A DNA stretch of 64,000 nt, from assembly GCA_033977485.1 (NCBI GenBank), contig CM066987.1:49231033-49295032 (forward strand). The letters run 5' to 3'. The DNA is from Hydrangea macrophylla (taxonomy: Eukaryota; Streptophyta; Magnoliopsida; Cornales; Hydrangeaceae). Shown here piece after piece: positions 9,690-21,800 of the stretch; position 1 is the first letter of the stretch, and each line of letters begins with the position of its first letter. The notes under the pieces were generated by a model. That model had not been told where the DNA came from. It did not search any database and was given only the letters and a program-made list of their open reading frames with translations. The translations under genes and the position numbers were made by a program.

Positions 9690-10075
9690 TGGAACTTCCT
9701 AGACTTAAAGAGAATTATTGAATTCTCTAGAGTTTTTTAAAGACTTGTGCAAAATATATTATAAGTAGTGTGACATTCTAAAAACATTACTTTATTAGGA
9801 TGTCCAAAACTTCTAAAACATTATCATGAGTTTCTATTCCATTAGATGATCGCCACTTATATACATCCTAGGCATTGACCGTACTAACTATTATTTATAA
9901 GTAGATTGGCCTTTATCAAAATTATTCAAGAATTTTAAAGTTTCTCGAGAAAAAATCTACACTTCGTAGAATTATGCAAATTATTGACCGAGTAGTAAAA
10001 AGTGCATATTTATGTGTTTTCTCTCCTTCTTCATCTCTTTTATTGTCAAAGATGAAAAGCCTACTTAAATCTTGT
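9690..10075. repeat. Diverged repeat shared with 26560-27010
   Basis: Blocks such as TTCCTAGACTT, ATTGGATGATCGTCACTTA (here ATTAGATGATCGCCACTTA), TACTAACTATTA, TATAAGTAG and GTAAAAAGTGCATA occur in the same order here and at 26560-27010. Both copies sit just upstream of members of the same small membrane-protein family. They could be duplicated 5' flanks including a TATA-like TATAAGTAG, or a non-autonomous element. At 10113-10126 the text GATTCGCCCCTGG looks like a hAT-type terminus. Confidence 0.6.
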
Positions 10076-10186
10076 AACACGTAAAAGATGGCGCCCCCCC
10101 TGGGCCAAATTCCTGGATTCGCCCCTGGGAGCTATCATCTCTATGAACTCTCACTGTCTTCCAATATATAGAGCTAATATTAACTC

Positions 10187-10641
10187 ATGGCTGAACAAAA
10201 CACCATTCAAGAGTCATCTTCTACTCACTCTTTCCTTTTTCCAAGTGCTGAATCTTCAATCCTTATACGGTATCCCCATCCTTCTGGCTGCCAATGGAGA
10301 TCTTGTCCTATCTCCATCGCCTCCATCGCCAGAGTAGTGACCTCTTCTCCCTCGCCACGGTCTACGCCATAAAATATGGCCAGCACCCGCATCACAAATG
10401 CATTTACGCTGTATATCCGGCGATTATCACAAGTTTAGTTGCCATGGGTGGATTTTGTGGTATGTTCTTTGTTCATTTCACTAGAAAGCATTTGCATTCA
10501 CTGGATATGAAGTATAGGGATGCTTTGAAGGACGTGAATGCACGACTTGCGGATGTCCCGAATCCACATTTACCTCTTGAGATGCATGACTTAGACAGTT
10601 TCTACCTTGCTGTCCCGATAAAGAGATTCTTGATCAAGTGA
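10187..10641 (+). pseudogene. Small membrane-protein family member B, frameshifted
   Basis: The ATG at 10187 opens the same N-terminus as member A (MAEQNTIQESSST). A one-base insertion near 10250 shifts the frame, so the hydrophobic ILLAANGDLVLSPSPP continues in another frame. A third frame, open from 10294, carries a transmembrane segment (YPAIITSLVAMGGFCGMFFV), then LDMKYRDALKDVNARLADVP, NPHLP and DSFYLAVPIKRFL before a stop. The last part resembles member C at 27.7 kb (LDKKYRRVLKKLN, IPNPHSP). The family looks like a small protein with two or more transmembrane helices. I do not recognise it. The shifts suggest a pseudogene, although an unseen intron could explain one of them. Confidence 0.65.
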
Positions 10642-11178
10642 TTTTTGTACTCTTTTCTATGCATTTGGTTGGGAATCAATGTAGTTGCCTTCACTGTTTC
10701 TTTCACCGAATTTTGTGGTAGGACTTAGGAGAGAGATTCATCACTTTTGAAAATGACATGTTAGAGGTTGAAAATGTGTCTCATAGGTAGCAATAGTCTG
10801 GAAGATGGAATGATTTTTGTGTTTAATGGATGTTTGCTAGATTTATTACGTATTACATGAGTTCCTTTTTCAAAGTACAGTGTTTTTCAATTAATGGTTT
10901 CTAGTTTAGGCTAAATTTTTACTATAATCATTTAGGGTAAACCACGAAAATCAATATGTATTTTATTACACAATGGTATTGTATTTTGACATTATGAAGT
11001 TTTGTAATTGTGTAGTACATTTTGTTAAATTAGAATTGTATTGAAAACTCAGTTGTCTGATTTTTATTTTTATGTTTTATATGCAAACCGTGGTGTCTGA
11101 TTATTTGTCACGACTAAAATACCTCAGTATGATTTACCAAAATAAATGATGATTATGCTGTTGATCGAAAAAGATTTA
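10642..11178. other. 3' flank of member B, no gene
   Basis: AT-rich DNA with no coding signal. It probably includes the former 3' untranslated region of the upstream gene. Confidence 0.45.
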
Positions 11179-11329
11179 TTATTGTCACTCCATCATTGAA
11201 CTAAGGCACTCCATGATACCACTCTCAGAGCATGTGGTACCATATATACAATGCATGAACATGCATGGTACCACATGCTTTACGAGTAGTATAATGGAGT
11301 GCCTTTTTTCAATAATGGAGTAGCAATAA
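11179..11329. mobile_element. Hairpin MITE, ~151 bp
   Basis: The element is nearly one inverted repeat. The left arm reads TTATTGTCACTCCATCATTG, then GGCACTCCATGATAC and GCATGTGGTACCAT. The right arm is the complement, ending GAGTGCC, CAATAATGGAG and AGCAATAA. Size and foldback structure fit a MITE. A TTA-type target duplication is possible but not certain. Confidence 0.75.
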
Positions 11330-12720
11330 CATCACTCAAAATTTAATGTGGAAATACTAATTGCAATATTGATTGTTGGCAATGATCGCCAGATTTTGTC
11401 AATTGTTATGTGCAAAAATTCAACCTCTATTAATTAATACTCCGTAACAAAGTACTATGTGGTAAAAAAATTAGAAATATATTAGTAGCTAATGTTCTTT
11501 AAACTTAGGCAAGTTTTCAAAACTCTTAAAAGATAAGACTTTTGATTTATGTGGGTTTGGTCGATAGTAACATACTTCTTGATTGGTTTGTGGGACTCTA
11601 AATATTAGGTTATACCAGATTGAAGTTCAATTTTGTTGTTCATTAAGGTCTGTTTCGATTGGCTCTAGTGTTTTTCCTAGATAGAAGCATTAGCACTAAT
11701 CACAAGGGCATCGCGAAAATGGGCTAGAGCAAATCACGTTGGAGCTAAAGTACATCACATTAAGTGTGGGCTAAAGTATGTCTGGACAAGCTTTAGCCAA
11801 TATGGGGTAATTTGTAGGTAGGTTCACCTCTAGTAACTAACTGGTTGAACACTCGTGCATACGCACAGAAATTTGTCAACAAATAAAAATGCATAACAAA
11901 TTTAACAGCATAAATTCCATCCAATAATTTTAATTTTTTCCATTTTAACCATCTTATGCAAATTCATATAAATAACAGTAAAAACATTCTCAAACTGGAG
12001 CTTAGAGATTGAAAGGAAAGAAATGCACTTACAGAGAAACATTCTACAAAGATTTATCACAACTTGCAGTCTACTGAATAAAATCTAAATACATTTCAAA
12101 TAAAATAAAATAAAATACAATTATCATGTTATCCTAAGAGTGCCTAAATAAAATAATTTATCGTACATCATATATATGAAATAAATATACATGGACAAGT
12201 AGGATATTTGAAAATGGAAAACTAAGAAAAGCACATTCTAAGGAGAAGGAGATTTACACACTGATGCTTCTATTTCAATTCATTGCTTGAATTATTCAAA
12301 TAGCAGTATTACATAGGTATTTATACGATCCCAAACATAATGTATCTATCCAACCTCATATATCCATTACAGTTAATATCATTATTCTTCCAATACTTCT
12401 TTAAGACTAATACATGAACTTATGTAATACATGAATAAACAAATGCAAAAAATTGATTCAATGAACTTAATTGTAGAAAGACATATCCTGTACGCATGAA
12501 CCATCTAAATATATATCTAATGAAAAAAATACAAAAAACATTTAAAAATGCCACGTCTGATTTTTGGTGCAAGGAGAGTTGAGAATGTGTAAGCTTGTAA
12601 ATACTTCATTCACTTCGGTGTTTATATATATTTATAAAATAAATTAGTTGAAATATTAAAAAGGTGAAAAATGCATTTGGTGTTGGTTAGTGCCTATGGA
12701 GGGCCCACTTTTTTCATTTC
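11330..12720. other. AT-rich intergenic DNA, nothing recognised
   Basis: No gene or defined repeat boundary is visible. A stretch near 11640-11820 repeats GGCTAAAGTA/GGCTAGAGCAAA phrases that may be an old MITE. Confidence 0.4.
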
Positions 12721-12721
12721 A

Positions 12722-12912
12722 ATTTTTCTTTTTTATTTTTGCTGAGGCAATGCACCCACAGGGTGGCTACGGGCCCACTTCAAAGGGACTTCCTCCCATA
12801 GACGGCCCAAGGGATTAAATCCCCACACAATTCCCTCCAAGGGGAATCGAACCCACCCCCTCCTACTTGGGGGAGGGAGAAGGATACCACTAGACCACAA
12901 GGGTCTTGGTTG
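12722..12912 (-). mobile_element. tRNA-derived SINE
   Basis: Read on the minus strand the head is CTTGTGGTCTAGTGGTATCC, with an RNA polymerase III A box (TGGTCTAGTGG, plus 12888-12898). About 35 bp further comes a perfect B box GGTTCGATTCC (plus 12843-12853). The body continues through GGGATTTAATCCC and CCCTGTGGGTGCATTGCC to an A-rich tail (complement of the T-rich 12722-12740). Internal promoter, body and A-tail define a plant tRNA-derived SINE. The target-site duplication could not be fixed by eye. Confidence 0.8.
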
Positions 12913-13700
12913 TTCTTCTCAATTGTGTTTGATCCACGACGGCTACGTTTGAGCTTAACTCGGTTCAATTTATTACTTCTAATGATTATTTTTTGTTTCT
13001 AGAGCAAGGTAATGTTTAGCACACGCGCTTTTTGGTACACTTTTTGGCACATTATGTTTTAAATGTATGTACCTTATGTTGTTTCACTTTTATTTACACC
13101 ACTTACACAGCACATGATACATGCATTTAAAGCTGGGTGTAAAAAAGTGTGTCAAAAAATGTTGGTGTAGTAGTGCTCTATTTTTAAACACATAATTACG
13201 ACAATTACTTTGTAGGACTGCAAGTTGAATGGGTGAACCCGATCGAGCCCAAACCAAAATTTTCTCAAGCTTGAGCGATCATTTATTTAAATCGAACTTG
13301 ACTTGAGCGGAAACTAGAGTAACCAGAAATGCATATGTCCATATATATATATATAATATACAATAGAAATTGACTTAATTAAAAAATATACACTTGAAGC
13401 TTGATCTTGTCTCATTTTAATCCATATTATTTCAATTACATCAACTTGATCTCTCAAGGTCTTAAACGGAAGCAAAGTGGTCCAAATATCCCAAACATTA
13501 TACATAAACATGCTATACTATGTATAATGCTGGGATGCAGTAATAGATTAGGATGAGTAGATAACAATTAAACAATTGGATTTATAATCTTCGCATGTGT
13601 GCAGTCACATAAGAGGTATCTGATCACTAATTACGTCTCAAAGCATCCTACAATATCTAAACTTTTTCAGTGCAACTTTGTACCCTAATCCCGATTATTA
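12913..13700. other. Intergenic DNA, possible old MITE at 13020-13180
   Basis: Between 13020 and 13180, TTTTTGGTACACTTTTTGGCAC is echoed by GTGTAAAAAAGTGTGTCAAA, suggesting a decayed inverted repeat. No gene is visible. Confidence 0.35.
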
Positions 13701-13875
13701 GAGTAATATTTGGGACACAACCTTCATATAACTTTCATACAACCTCCCCAAAAGATGTGTCTATCTCTCTCATGTGATGTCACTGGACCCCACAGTGACA
13801 CAGGAAAGAGATAGACACATCTTTTGAGGAGGTTGTATGAAAGTTGTATGAAGGTTGTGCCCCAAGTATTACCCC
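13701..13875. mobile_element. Hairpin MITE (family M1), ~175 bp
   Basis: Left arm: GAGTAATATTTGGG, CACAACCTTCATA, CTTTCATACAACCTCC and AGATGTGTCTATCTCT. The right arm is the reverse complement, ending in CAAGTATTACCCC. TATTA flanks both sides (13696-13700 and 13876-13880), a plausible target duplication. A second, diverged member is at 42539-42724. Confidence 0.8.
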
Positions 13876-14063
13876 TATTATTATAGGTTCTCCTCACATA
13901 GTGGGTGCGGGTAGGTAGCCTAAGAATTCCCTGTTGCACTTTGTGGGCAACAATTTGGACAGCACTTGTGGTCACCACATGTATATAAATACACATATAG
14001 CTACATATATATGTACATCAAAAGGTCTTGGATAGATAAATGATTGTCCAATCTAATTGTGTC

Positions 14064-14271
14064 TTAGAGACGATATACAGACTTGCAGATACGACGACGT
14101 GCAGGTGATGTGGGAATGCTAAGGAGATCAGAATCCGAGTTCATGACAAACCCAAAGCACAAGCAAAGACCTTTTTGGAGAATTTTTGTATGGTCCAGCC
14201 AGTCCAAAGACTCCAAACCATGCTTATAAACTGACTCTTCAACAATATAACAGTAATGAGTCTCTAATGTC
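14064..14271 (-). CDS. Possible terminal exon of an unrecognised gene
   Basis: On the minus strand a T-rich tract ends in TTTTGCAG (plus 14272-14280). The following 69 codons are open to a TAA, beginning TLETHYCYIVEESVYKHGLE and including SLDWLDHTKILQKGLCLCFG and a basic tail PARRRICKSVYRL. The acceptor and unbiased composition make it look more like a real exon than chance. I recognise no family. The upstream part of the open frame reads through the presumed intron. It may be a lone exon or a gene fragment. Confidence 0.35.
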
Positions 14272-14405
14272 CTGCAAAATGAAAAGATTGTAAAAAATGA
14301 TTGTGTAGCAGATGTCACACTAGCCCAAGACTGAACCAATATATGAAGAAAAATAGCCACCAGATAAATTAACTTACACTCCATAAAAGACTCTTGCATG
14401 CACAA

Positions 14406-16558
14406 GTGGAGCCATTCGCAAGATTACTACCAACATATTTTCCTATCAATTACATCGATGTGCAATACATCTTGAGGTAATTTATACTTCACACCGTTGT
14501 ACCTTAACATCCGGTCTCACTTAGCCCCCATAATTTAAAGGTTGACTCAAAGGACTTCGGAGTTTCTAATTTGTGTCAATTTTTATTTTGTCAAAATCCG
14601 TCAAACTTCCGTCAACAATTCTGTCAAAAAAGTCAAAATCTGTTAGAATTCATCAGGCTTCCATCAATAATTTAATGGATTTTGGTAGAAGGTGCAAATT
14701 GGAACAATTTAGAAATTTCAAGGTCTAATGTATTATGTGGTATGCAAATTGGAACAAATTAGAAATTTCACGCATAAGATAATAACTGGGGAGAGAAGTA
14801 TCTGGTATGCTTTTCTTTATAGAAAGCTCAGTGTTATGAGGTCATGAAATATCTATTGGAGCAGTCCATTAGGCCATTGTTTTGTTAAGTAAGCTAGCGT
14901 TGATAGGCCTCACGAGCTCTAGACTTGGGCCCATTTGGCAACAGCTTCTGCTTCCACGACTCAATTGCAAAAAACTTCAATAGCCCAAAAGCTGTCCCTG
15001 GTAGACTCTGGCCAATCACATTTTTCTGTGATTAACTCATATAAATTTCCGATTGAAGCACGGATGCTGGTTTGTCAAGTAATTCAAGTTTCATAATCAC
15101 TTATGGACTTAAAAAGCTATTGCCAGATGCGCTTGTAATATTCAATTTTGAAGATGGGATGCTTGCATTGAGTGAATTCCCAACTCCTTGTATCTTTATC
15201 TAAACCCACAATTCTTTCCATGGCCATAGCAAACCTCAAAATCATTCATAAGTAGCATCAACCATGGTTTATAAACCTCTGTCACACCTGAAAGAATGTC
15301 AATCTTTCAGTGGATATTCTTAAAAAAAATTATAGGGATTTTGGGGGGGGGGGGGGGGGGGGTGTTGTGCGGGTGTGCGGGGGTTGATATGTAAATGATA
15401 TATACATGTACACACGTATTAAGAATTGGGATTTCCACCAAGCCAGAACAATCTGAGATATAGTGACTTCAAGAAATTGCCAAAGTTGCAGATCTAGAGA
15501 GAGGAGCAAGCATCATTGGCCCGAGAGTATCTATGTACAATAAGGGTGATTATCAAAGACTATCACCTAAAAGATGGATCAAGTTGGCCCTTGTGAACAA
15601 CTTGATTGCAATCAGAATTGTCATGGCAGAATGATCTAGACCTTGCGAGTCTAAAATGCACTCTGTGGTCAATGTAGCTCCAATAACTTAGAACAATAGA
15701 TCCTGTTCTATGTGCAATTTGATTAGTTTTTCTAAAAGGGAGGTTACAAACTAGATAACCTGATCAGTTAATGATATGTTAAATTAGAATTAACTAGCCT
15801 ATGATACCCTAAACCACCACAGTTGAATTCACGTTTAAGTGTCCAGATGTGTCTTATAATGTCTCAGAAGTGTCCGACAATATGATTTAATATAAATTAA
15901 TCTAGATACCTCTATAGTTGCATCCGGTACGTGTCCCTGCATGTCTTGTGTCTGCGGAGTGTAAAAACGCAAACGGCACCCCAAATGAAGTGTCTGTGCT
16001 ACATAGGCTAGTGTTATATTAGCCAACCACACTAGTATTATCATTATTTTGTTAAAGCAAAAGAGGGTTGAAGGGGGGCAACCATAAGTGACTTATCTCA
16101 TTCTCTATGTGCGTGACCATGGGAGCCTCCGACCCGAAGGGACAACCGTCCTTGGGGGATCAACACTCTTATTAACTAACGGATGTGGGACATCATAGAA
16201 ACAATTTTCCAAACTCTACTGGTGAACAATAATTGCCTCCCTTGGTAATTGATGTAGAATAGACCCTAGAATTCCACAGGCAAATCAATGACCGGTACGA
16301 GAGACACCTAACCCTTGGCTATTGCATATGCAGGACAGTATTGAGAATTGATGACATTGAACTTAGAATTGAGATGAGAAGGAAAGTGATAGAAACCTAG
16401 GTATCCGAAAAATCGTGAAGGCTTCTTTCAGTAAGCATATAAAATAAGATTGTAGAACAGATACAAATTAACTTTACTAGACTAACCACTATTTCAGTAG
16501 ATAAAGCCAACCCTAAATTAGATTAATTCTAGTAAGATAAATGAACTTAAATTAATAA
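14406..16558. other. Degenerate DNA, G20 homopolymer, no gene
   Basis: No coding signal is supported. Notable items are a run of about 20 G at 15343-15362, a phrase GTCAAAATCCGTCAAACTTC repeated in variants at 14590-14680, and GTGTCC/GTGTCT-rich text at 15838-15980. Confidence 0.45.
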
Positions 16559-17012
16559 TGTAGATAAATCATGCTTGCAAAGCATGGAGTTGGGTACAGG
16601 TGACTTACCTAGTGGAAAACCCAACGAATCATTGTTTGGCGTTGTTACGAGCCCAGTGACGAACCTACGTACGGTTGCAATATTCGAGCCTCCATGTGCT
16701 CTCTTGTACTTCGCATAGGTCATGAAGATCACTACTAGAGCGGTCCTTGTATGTGTCACTTGCTAAATCCCAAGGCACCTATGGTGATGGCCTAGAGAGA
16801 GAAAACCGTGAGGAAAAAAAGAGTGAGGAGAGAGAGGCAGTCGAATTGTGTAGAGAGAGAGAGTTGGTTTGGGTGCAATATATGCATATATAGGCACACA
16901 AATCCCTATTTCCTTAGGACACCGAAGCCCATTTCTTGGTACCTAAGCAAGGCCTCTTTGGGCCCGGTCCAATAGCATGTGGGTGCCAGTATGGCTTACA
17001 TTATTTGCTACA
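16559..17012 (-). repeat. LTR of a minus-strand Copia family (copy C1)
   Basis: The segment begins TGTAGATAAATCATGC and ends GCTACA. It is followed by TCTTCCACTCACCTAC, which on the minus strand is a purine-rich tract just before the LTR. Related copies are at 25523-25923 (solo) and 44277-49115 (interrupted). The position left of a minus-strand pol makes it the 3' LTR. Boundaries come from comparing the three copies. Confidence 0.7.
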
Positions 17013-18876
17013 TCTTCCACTCACCTACATAGGGTTGGTGCTAAAACCAATCTCTCAAAACAGAACTTCTCATCTCTTCATACAGGGAAATAGAATGTGC
17101 GACCTTACTAAAAGAAAATATAGCAACTGGAGTGTAATGCCAAATCATCACCATAACCAGCAAGACACATCACTCGGAAGCTTCTCGTGTATGCCTTAGA
17201 CGGATCAACCACACCAGACATAGCATTTTCGATCCCTCGGTGAAAAGAATTGCTGCACCACCTCAATGTAATGTACTCATGACATATCCGTAACAAAATA
17301 CGATTATCGCAATCCTGCTAATGAGTCATAAAACATGGTGTGTTGTTGAATGGTCTTCTTTGAGCCCACATGTTAATCCGACTAACTTGACCGCTTGCCT
17401 AGACACACCCCATAGAACGGAATCTTCTCTTCATCCTAGGATGGCATGCTAACGTAGCTGTCATCAATCGTCCTCTTCATGACATAGTCTAAAGCCGTGA
17501 AGGCACCAGATTGTAGGATAACCAATGTCTTGAATATGCTTCGTGCCTCACACAGTAGTGTAGAGGAATCCATTCACTGCTCCACAGTCGATCGTAAAAC
17601 CACATATAGTATGAAATGTATGCTATGACACTTTTCCATAAAAATAGGCATGTCACTCTGTGTTATGGGAAAACAAGTAACACTATACAAATCTTAGTCT
17701 CGACATTACACAAAACATCTAACTTGAGTTTCCCAGCACAGTCGCTCCTCCTAGTGCCTATCTGAGAACTCACATTTTGCTGTGAATAGGCTACATAGAG
17801 CTGTGGGATCTCTCTATGTTCGACCAAATATAAAGGTCTCATCTTAGCTCCATCTGAGGCGACATATAAAGATAATAAAGGTTATATCTAGCTCGCTGTT
17901 CTTACACTGCGTAGATATAAGTGTTCAAGCTCGCTTTCTAAGTGCTATAGATACACATGTCCTAACTTGCTATCTAAGCGCCTTGAACACAAATGTCTCA
18001 TCTTGCTCGTCATCTCAGTGCCACAGACACACATGTCCTAGTTCGCTATCTCGGTCCCAAGGTGAATCACCTGTGTGAGCAGGTCAATTCAAGCCTAGTG
18101 ACATATTAGAAATGTGCATTCATTCTATTCATATAACAAATATATATATATATATACGGAAACCAACAAGTTTATTATTAACTGATAATAAAAACTTAAA
18201 TAATAATGTCAATGACATAATAAAATGTTTAAGCACATCAAATCCCCAGTAGAGATGTGCCTCAAGACAACTTCCCTTCGCGCAAACTGTATGTCAAATG
18301 TGACTAAAAATGAATGTCTACATGCTATCACTATAGATGAACAAAACCTTATCGCTATGAGGTGAAGAGCCTAGCCACTACAAAAACTCTTTAGCCAAAA
18401 TAGCTTCTCGAATAACTGGTAAGCACACCACATATTATGCTTCCATCGTGGACATCATAAGGGAAGGTCCACAATCCTGTAAACATATCGCAAGATCCTT
18501 TTCACTACTCTCTAGTAACAGGACCAGGGTTGATATGGCAACGACTAATTAAACCAACTGCATAGCAGACATCTTACCGAGTGCACAACATAACATACTT
18601 CAGATTCCCTATCGTGGACACATAGAGAAAATTGGATATTTGTTCCTCTTCTCATTATTTTTAAGACAAAGATCTAAAGTCAAGGTGAGTCCCTTTAAAA
18701 TTGGGATGTTAATGGGTTTTCAGCTTTTCATGTGAAAAACGTTCAAGGGCCCCCGAGGTAAATAGAAAAGCTTCTGAGAACGATCTATCATAATCTGAAC
18801 TCCCAACACATAGTTAGCGTTACCCATATCCTCAATCTCAAACTAAGAAGACAACCACTCTCAAGTGGCGACATTG
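17013..18876 (-). pseudogene. Copia 3' region (RNase H / RT side), decayed, copy C1
   Basis: The stretch is collinear with 49116-51020, where Copia reverse transcriptase and RNase H motifs can be read on the minus strand. It includes the polypurine tract, a minisatellite at 17880-18070, the RNase H region around 18350-18620 and text up to ACTCTCAAGTGGCGAC. Similarity stops at about 18876 and gypsy protease sequence begins at once. No long frame survives. It is therefore the 3' half of a Copia element, broken at a junction with another element. Confidence 0.65.
17880..18070. repeat. Minisatellite inside the Copia 3' region
   Basis: Four or five imperfect units of about 45 bp built around GCTCGCT.TCTAAG.GC, CATAGACACACATGTC and CTA. 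The orthologous array in the second copy is at about 49985-50170. Confidence 0.7.
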
Positions 18877-21800
18877 GTGCTTGTATGTTCGCACTTAGCA
18901 CGCATACTTGTTGACTCAGGATCTACGCATTCATTTGTATCGCATGTCTTTGTTGAACATTTGAATGTTAAATCGGCACCGTTAAGATATGAATTATCTA
19001 TTACCGTACCACTTAGTAAATCAATAATGATGTCCATGATATACAAGAAGTGTGAGATCCAACTAGGTAAGAAATTGATGACAGTGGACCTTATACCAAT
19101 CGTTGTGAATCACTTTGATGTGATACTAGGAACGGATTGGTTAGCTCTTAATCAAGCTACCATACACTGTGAGTGGAAAGAAGTTAATTTTCGATCACCG
19201 ATATATGGAAGCTTTTGTTTCCAAGGGAGTGGGGTTACACTGCCACCGTATTTGATATCGGATATCCGAGTGGGTAAGTTGTTGAGAAAAGGATGTCAAG
19301 GGTTCTTATGTTTGGTGACTGATGTCTCAGCGATCGAATCAAGAGTAGAAGACATTCCGATAGTACGAGTATACCCAGATGTATTTCCTGATGACTTGCC
19401 AGATGTCCTTATTGAGAGGGAGATTGAATTCACCATTAAAGTTATGCCAGACGCAAAACCTATATCCAAGGCACCATATAGAATGGCACCTATAGAACTA
19501 AAAGAGCTGAAGGTTCAACTATAAGAACTACTGCACAAAGGTTTCATTCGACCTAGTATATCACTGTGGAGTGCTTTAGTGTTGTTTGTAAAGAAGAAGG
19601 ATGGTTAGATGGGAATGTGTGTAGACTATCGAGAGCTAAACAAGTTAACAATCAAGAATAAGTACCCATTACCGAGAATCGATGATCTATTTGACAAACT
19701 TCATGGAGCGTAAGTGTTTTCAAAGATAGACCTTAGATTGGGTTACCATCAGTTGAAAGTAAAAGCAGAGGATGTAGACAGCTTTCAGAATGCATTACGG
19801 ACATTACGAGTTCTTAGTTATGCCATTTGGAGTTACTAATGCACCAGCCGCGTTCATGGATCTTATGAACCGAGTCTTTAAGGACTACTTGGATGACTTT
19901 GTGATAGTATTCATCGATGATATTCTTATCTATTCACCGAGTGAGATAGAACACGAGAACCATTTGAGGTTGATACTTCAGAGATTGCGAGAGAAGCAAC
20001 TATTCGGGAAATTCAAGAAATGCGAATTCTGGCTACTTAGCATTACTTTTCTTGGTCACGTGATTGACAAGAATAGAGTTTCAGTTGATCCTCACAAAGT
20101 AGAAGCTATATCTAATTGGTAGAGGCCGACATCCGTATCCAAAATTTGAAGTTTCTTAGGATTAGCGGGATACTATCGCCATTTTATCGAGAATTTCTCC
20201 AAGATTTCGTTGCCAATGACCAAGTTGATGAGAAAGGGTGTTACTTTTGAGTGTTGTCAAGAGTGTGAAGACAATTTTCAAGGGTTGAAGTTGCGATTGA
20301 CGAGAGCACCTATCTTAACGATACCATCTGGAACTGAAGGATTTGTGATTTATAGCGATGCATCACATCAGGGTTTGGGATGTGTACTTATGCAAGGTGG
20401 CAAGGTGATTGCCTATGCTTCTAGACAGCTGAAGACACACAAGGTAAACTATCCGAAACACGATATTGAATTGGCCGCAATGATCTATGCTTTGAAAATT
20501 TGGAGACACTACCTGTACGGGAAAAAATGTGAGATCTTCACGGACCACAAGAGTTTGAAATACATCTTCACCCAACGGGACTTGAACATGAGATAGCGAA
20601 GATGGTTGGAGTTCATGAAGGATTACGATCTTTCAATAGAATATCATCCGAAAAAGGCTAATGTAGTAGCCGATGCATTAAGCCGGAAGATGCCAAGGAA
20701 CTTAGCCAACGAGCTAACACAACAAAAAGAATTGGTAAAGGAAATGGAACGTTTGGATTTGGATATGATTCTAGAGACTAGTGGTGGCTTAATGATAGCA
20801 ATTACAGAGCACCCAGATGTTATTGATGAGATCAAGAGGGAACAGTTTCACGATGTCTACCTGTGCAAAATGAGAGACGAGATACCTTTGGAAAAATGAC
20901 CTGGTTTTATGTTGGAACAAGGAACCTTGAAATTTTGAAATCGGTTATGTGTACCAAATGTAAAAGGCTTGATAAAGAGGATTCTAGAGGAAGCACATAG
21001 TACTTGATATTCAGTTCACCCAGGAAGTAATAAAATGTATAGGAATTTATGAGAGAACTTTTGGTGAAAAGGTATGAAGCGGGAAGTTGCTAAGTATGTT
21101 TCAGAGTGCTCAGTATGTCAGCAAGTTAAAGCAGAAAGACAAGTACCTGCGGGGTTATTACAGCCATTACCAGTGTTGGAGTGGAAATGGGATGAGATTA
21201 CGATGGATGTTGTTTTGGGATTTCCGCGATCATCAAACAAGAATGATAAGATTTGGGTTATAGTTGATAGATTGACAAAGTTAGCTCATTTTCTACGGAT
21301 CAAGACTACCAAACCTTCGAAGTTAGGTGAGTTGTATGTGAAAGAGATTTTAAGGCTACACGGGGTTCCAGTTTGATTGTATCAAATTGCGACAGTAGTT
21401 TTACATCGAGGTTTTGGGGAAGTTTGAAAAAAGCTATGGGTACGAAGTTGAGTTTCAGTACCGCATTTCATCCTCAGATCGACGGGCAGTCAGAGCGCAT
21501 GATACAGACGCTGGAGGATATGCTTCGATTGTGTGTCCTAGACTTTGGAAGTGACTAGGAGAAACACCTATCATTGATTGAATTTGCATACAATAATGGG
21601 TTTCATTCAAGTATTGGTATGGCACCTTAAGAAGCTTTATATGGCCATAAATGTCGATCACCGGTTTGTTGGACCGAGGTTGGGGAAAGGAAGTTACTAG
21701 GGCTTGAGTTAATACAGGTGACTACTAAGAAAGTGAAGTTAATTTAAGAGCGACTTAAGGTAGCTTAGAGCTGTTACAAGAGTTATGCAGACTCTAAATG

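Noticed and set aside
12735..12900. A tRNA gene on the minus strand
   Set aside because: A and B boxes are present but no cloverleaf closes around them; the long body and A-tail make it a SINE.
17013..18860. A CRISPR-like array from regularly spaced repeats
   Set aside because: The repeats near 17880-18070 are a minisatellite with decayed units inside a Copia element; this is plant nuclear DNA.
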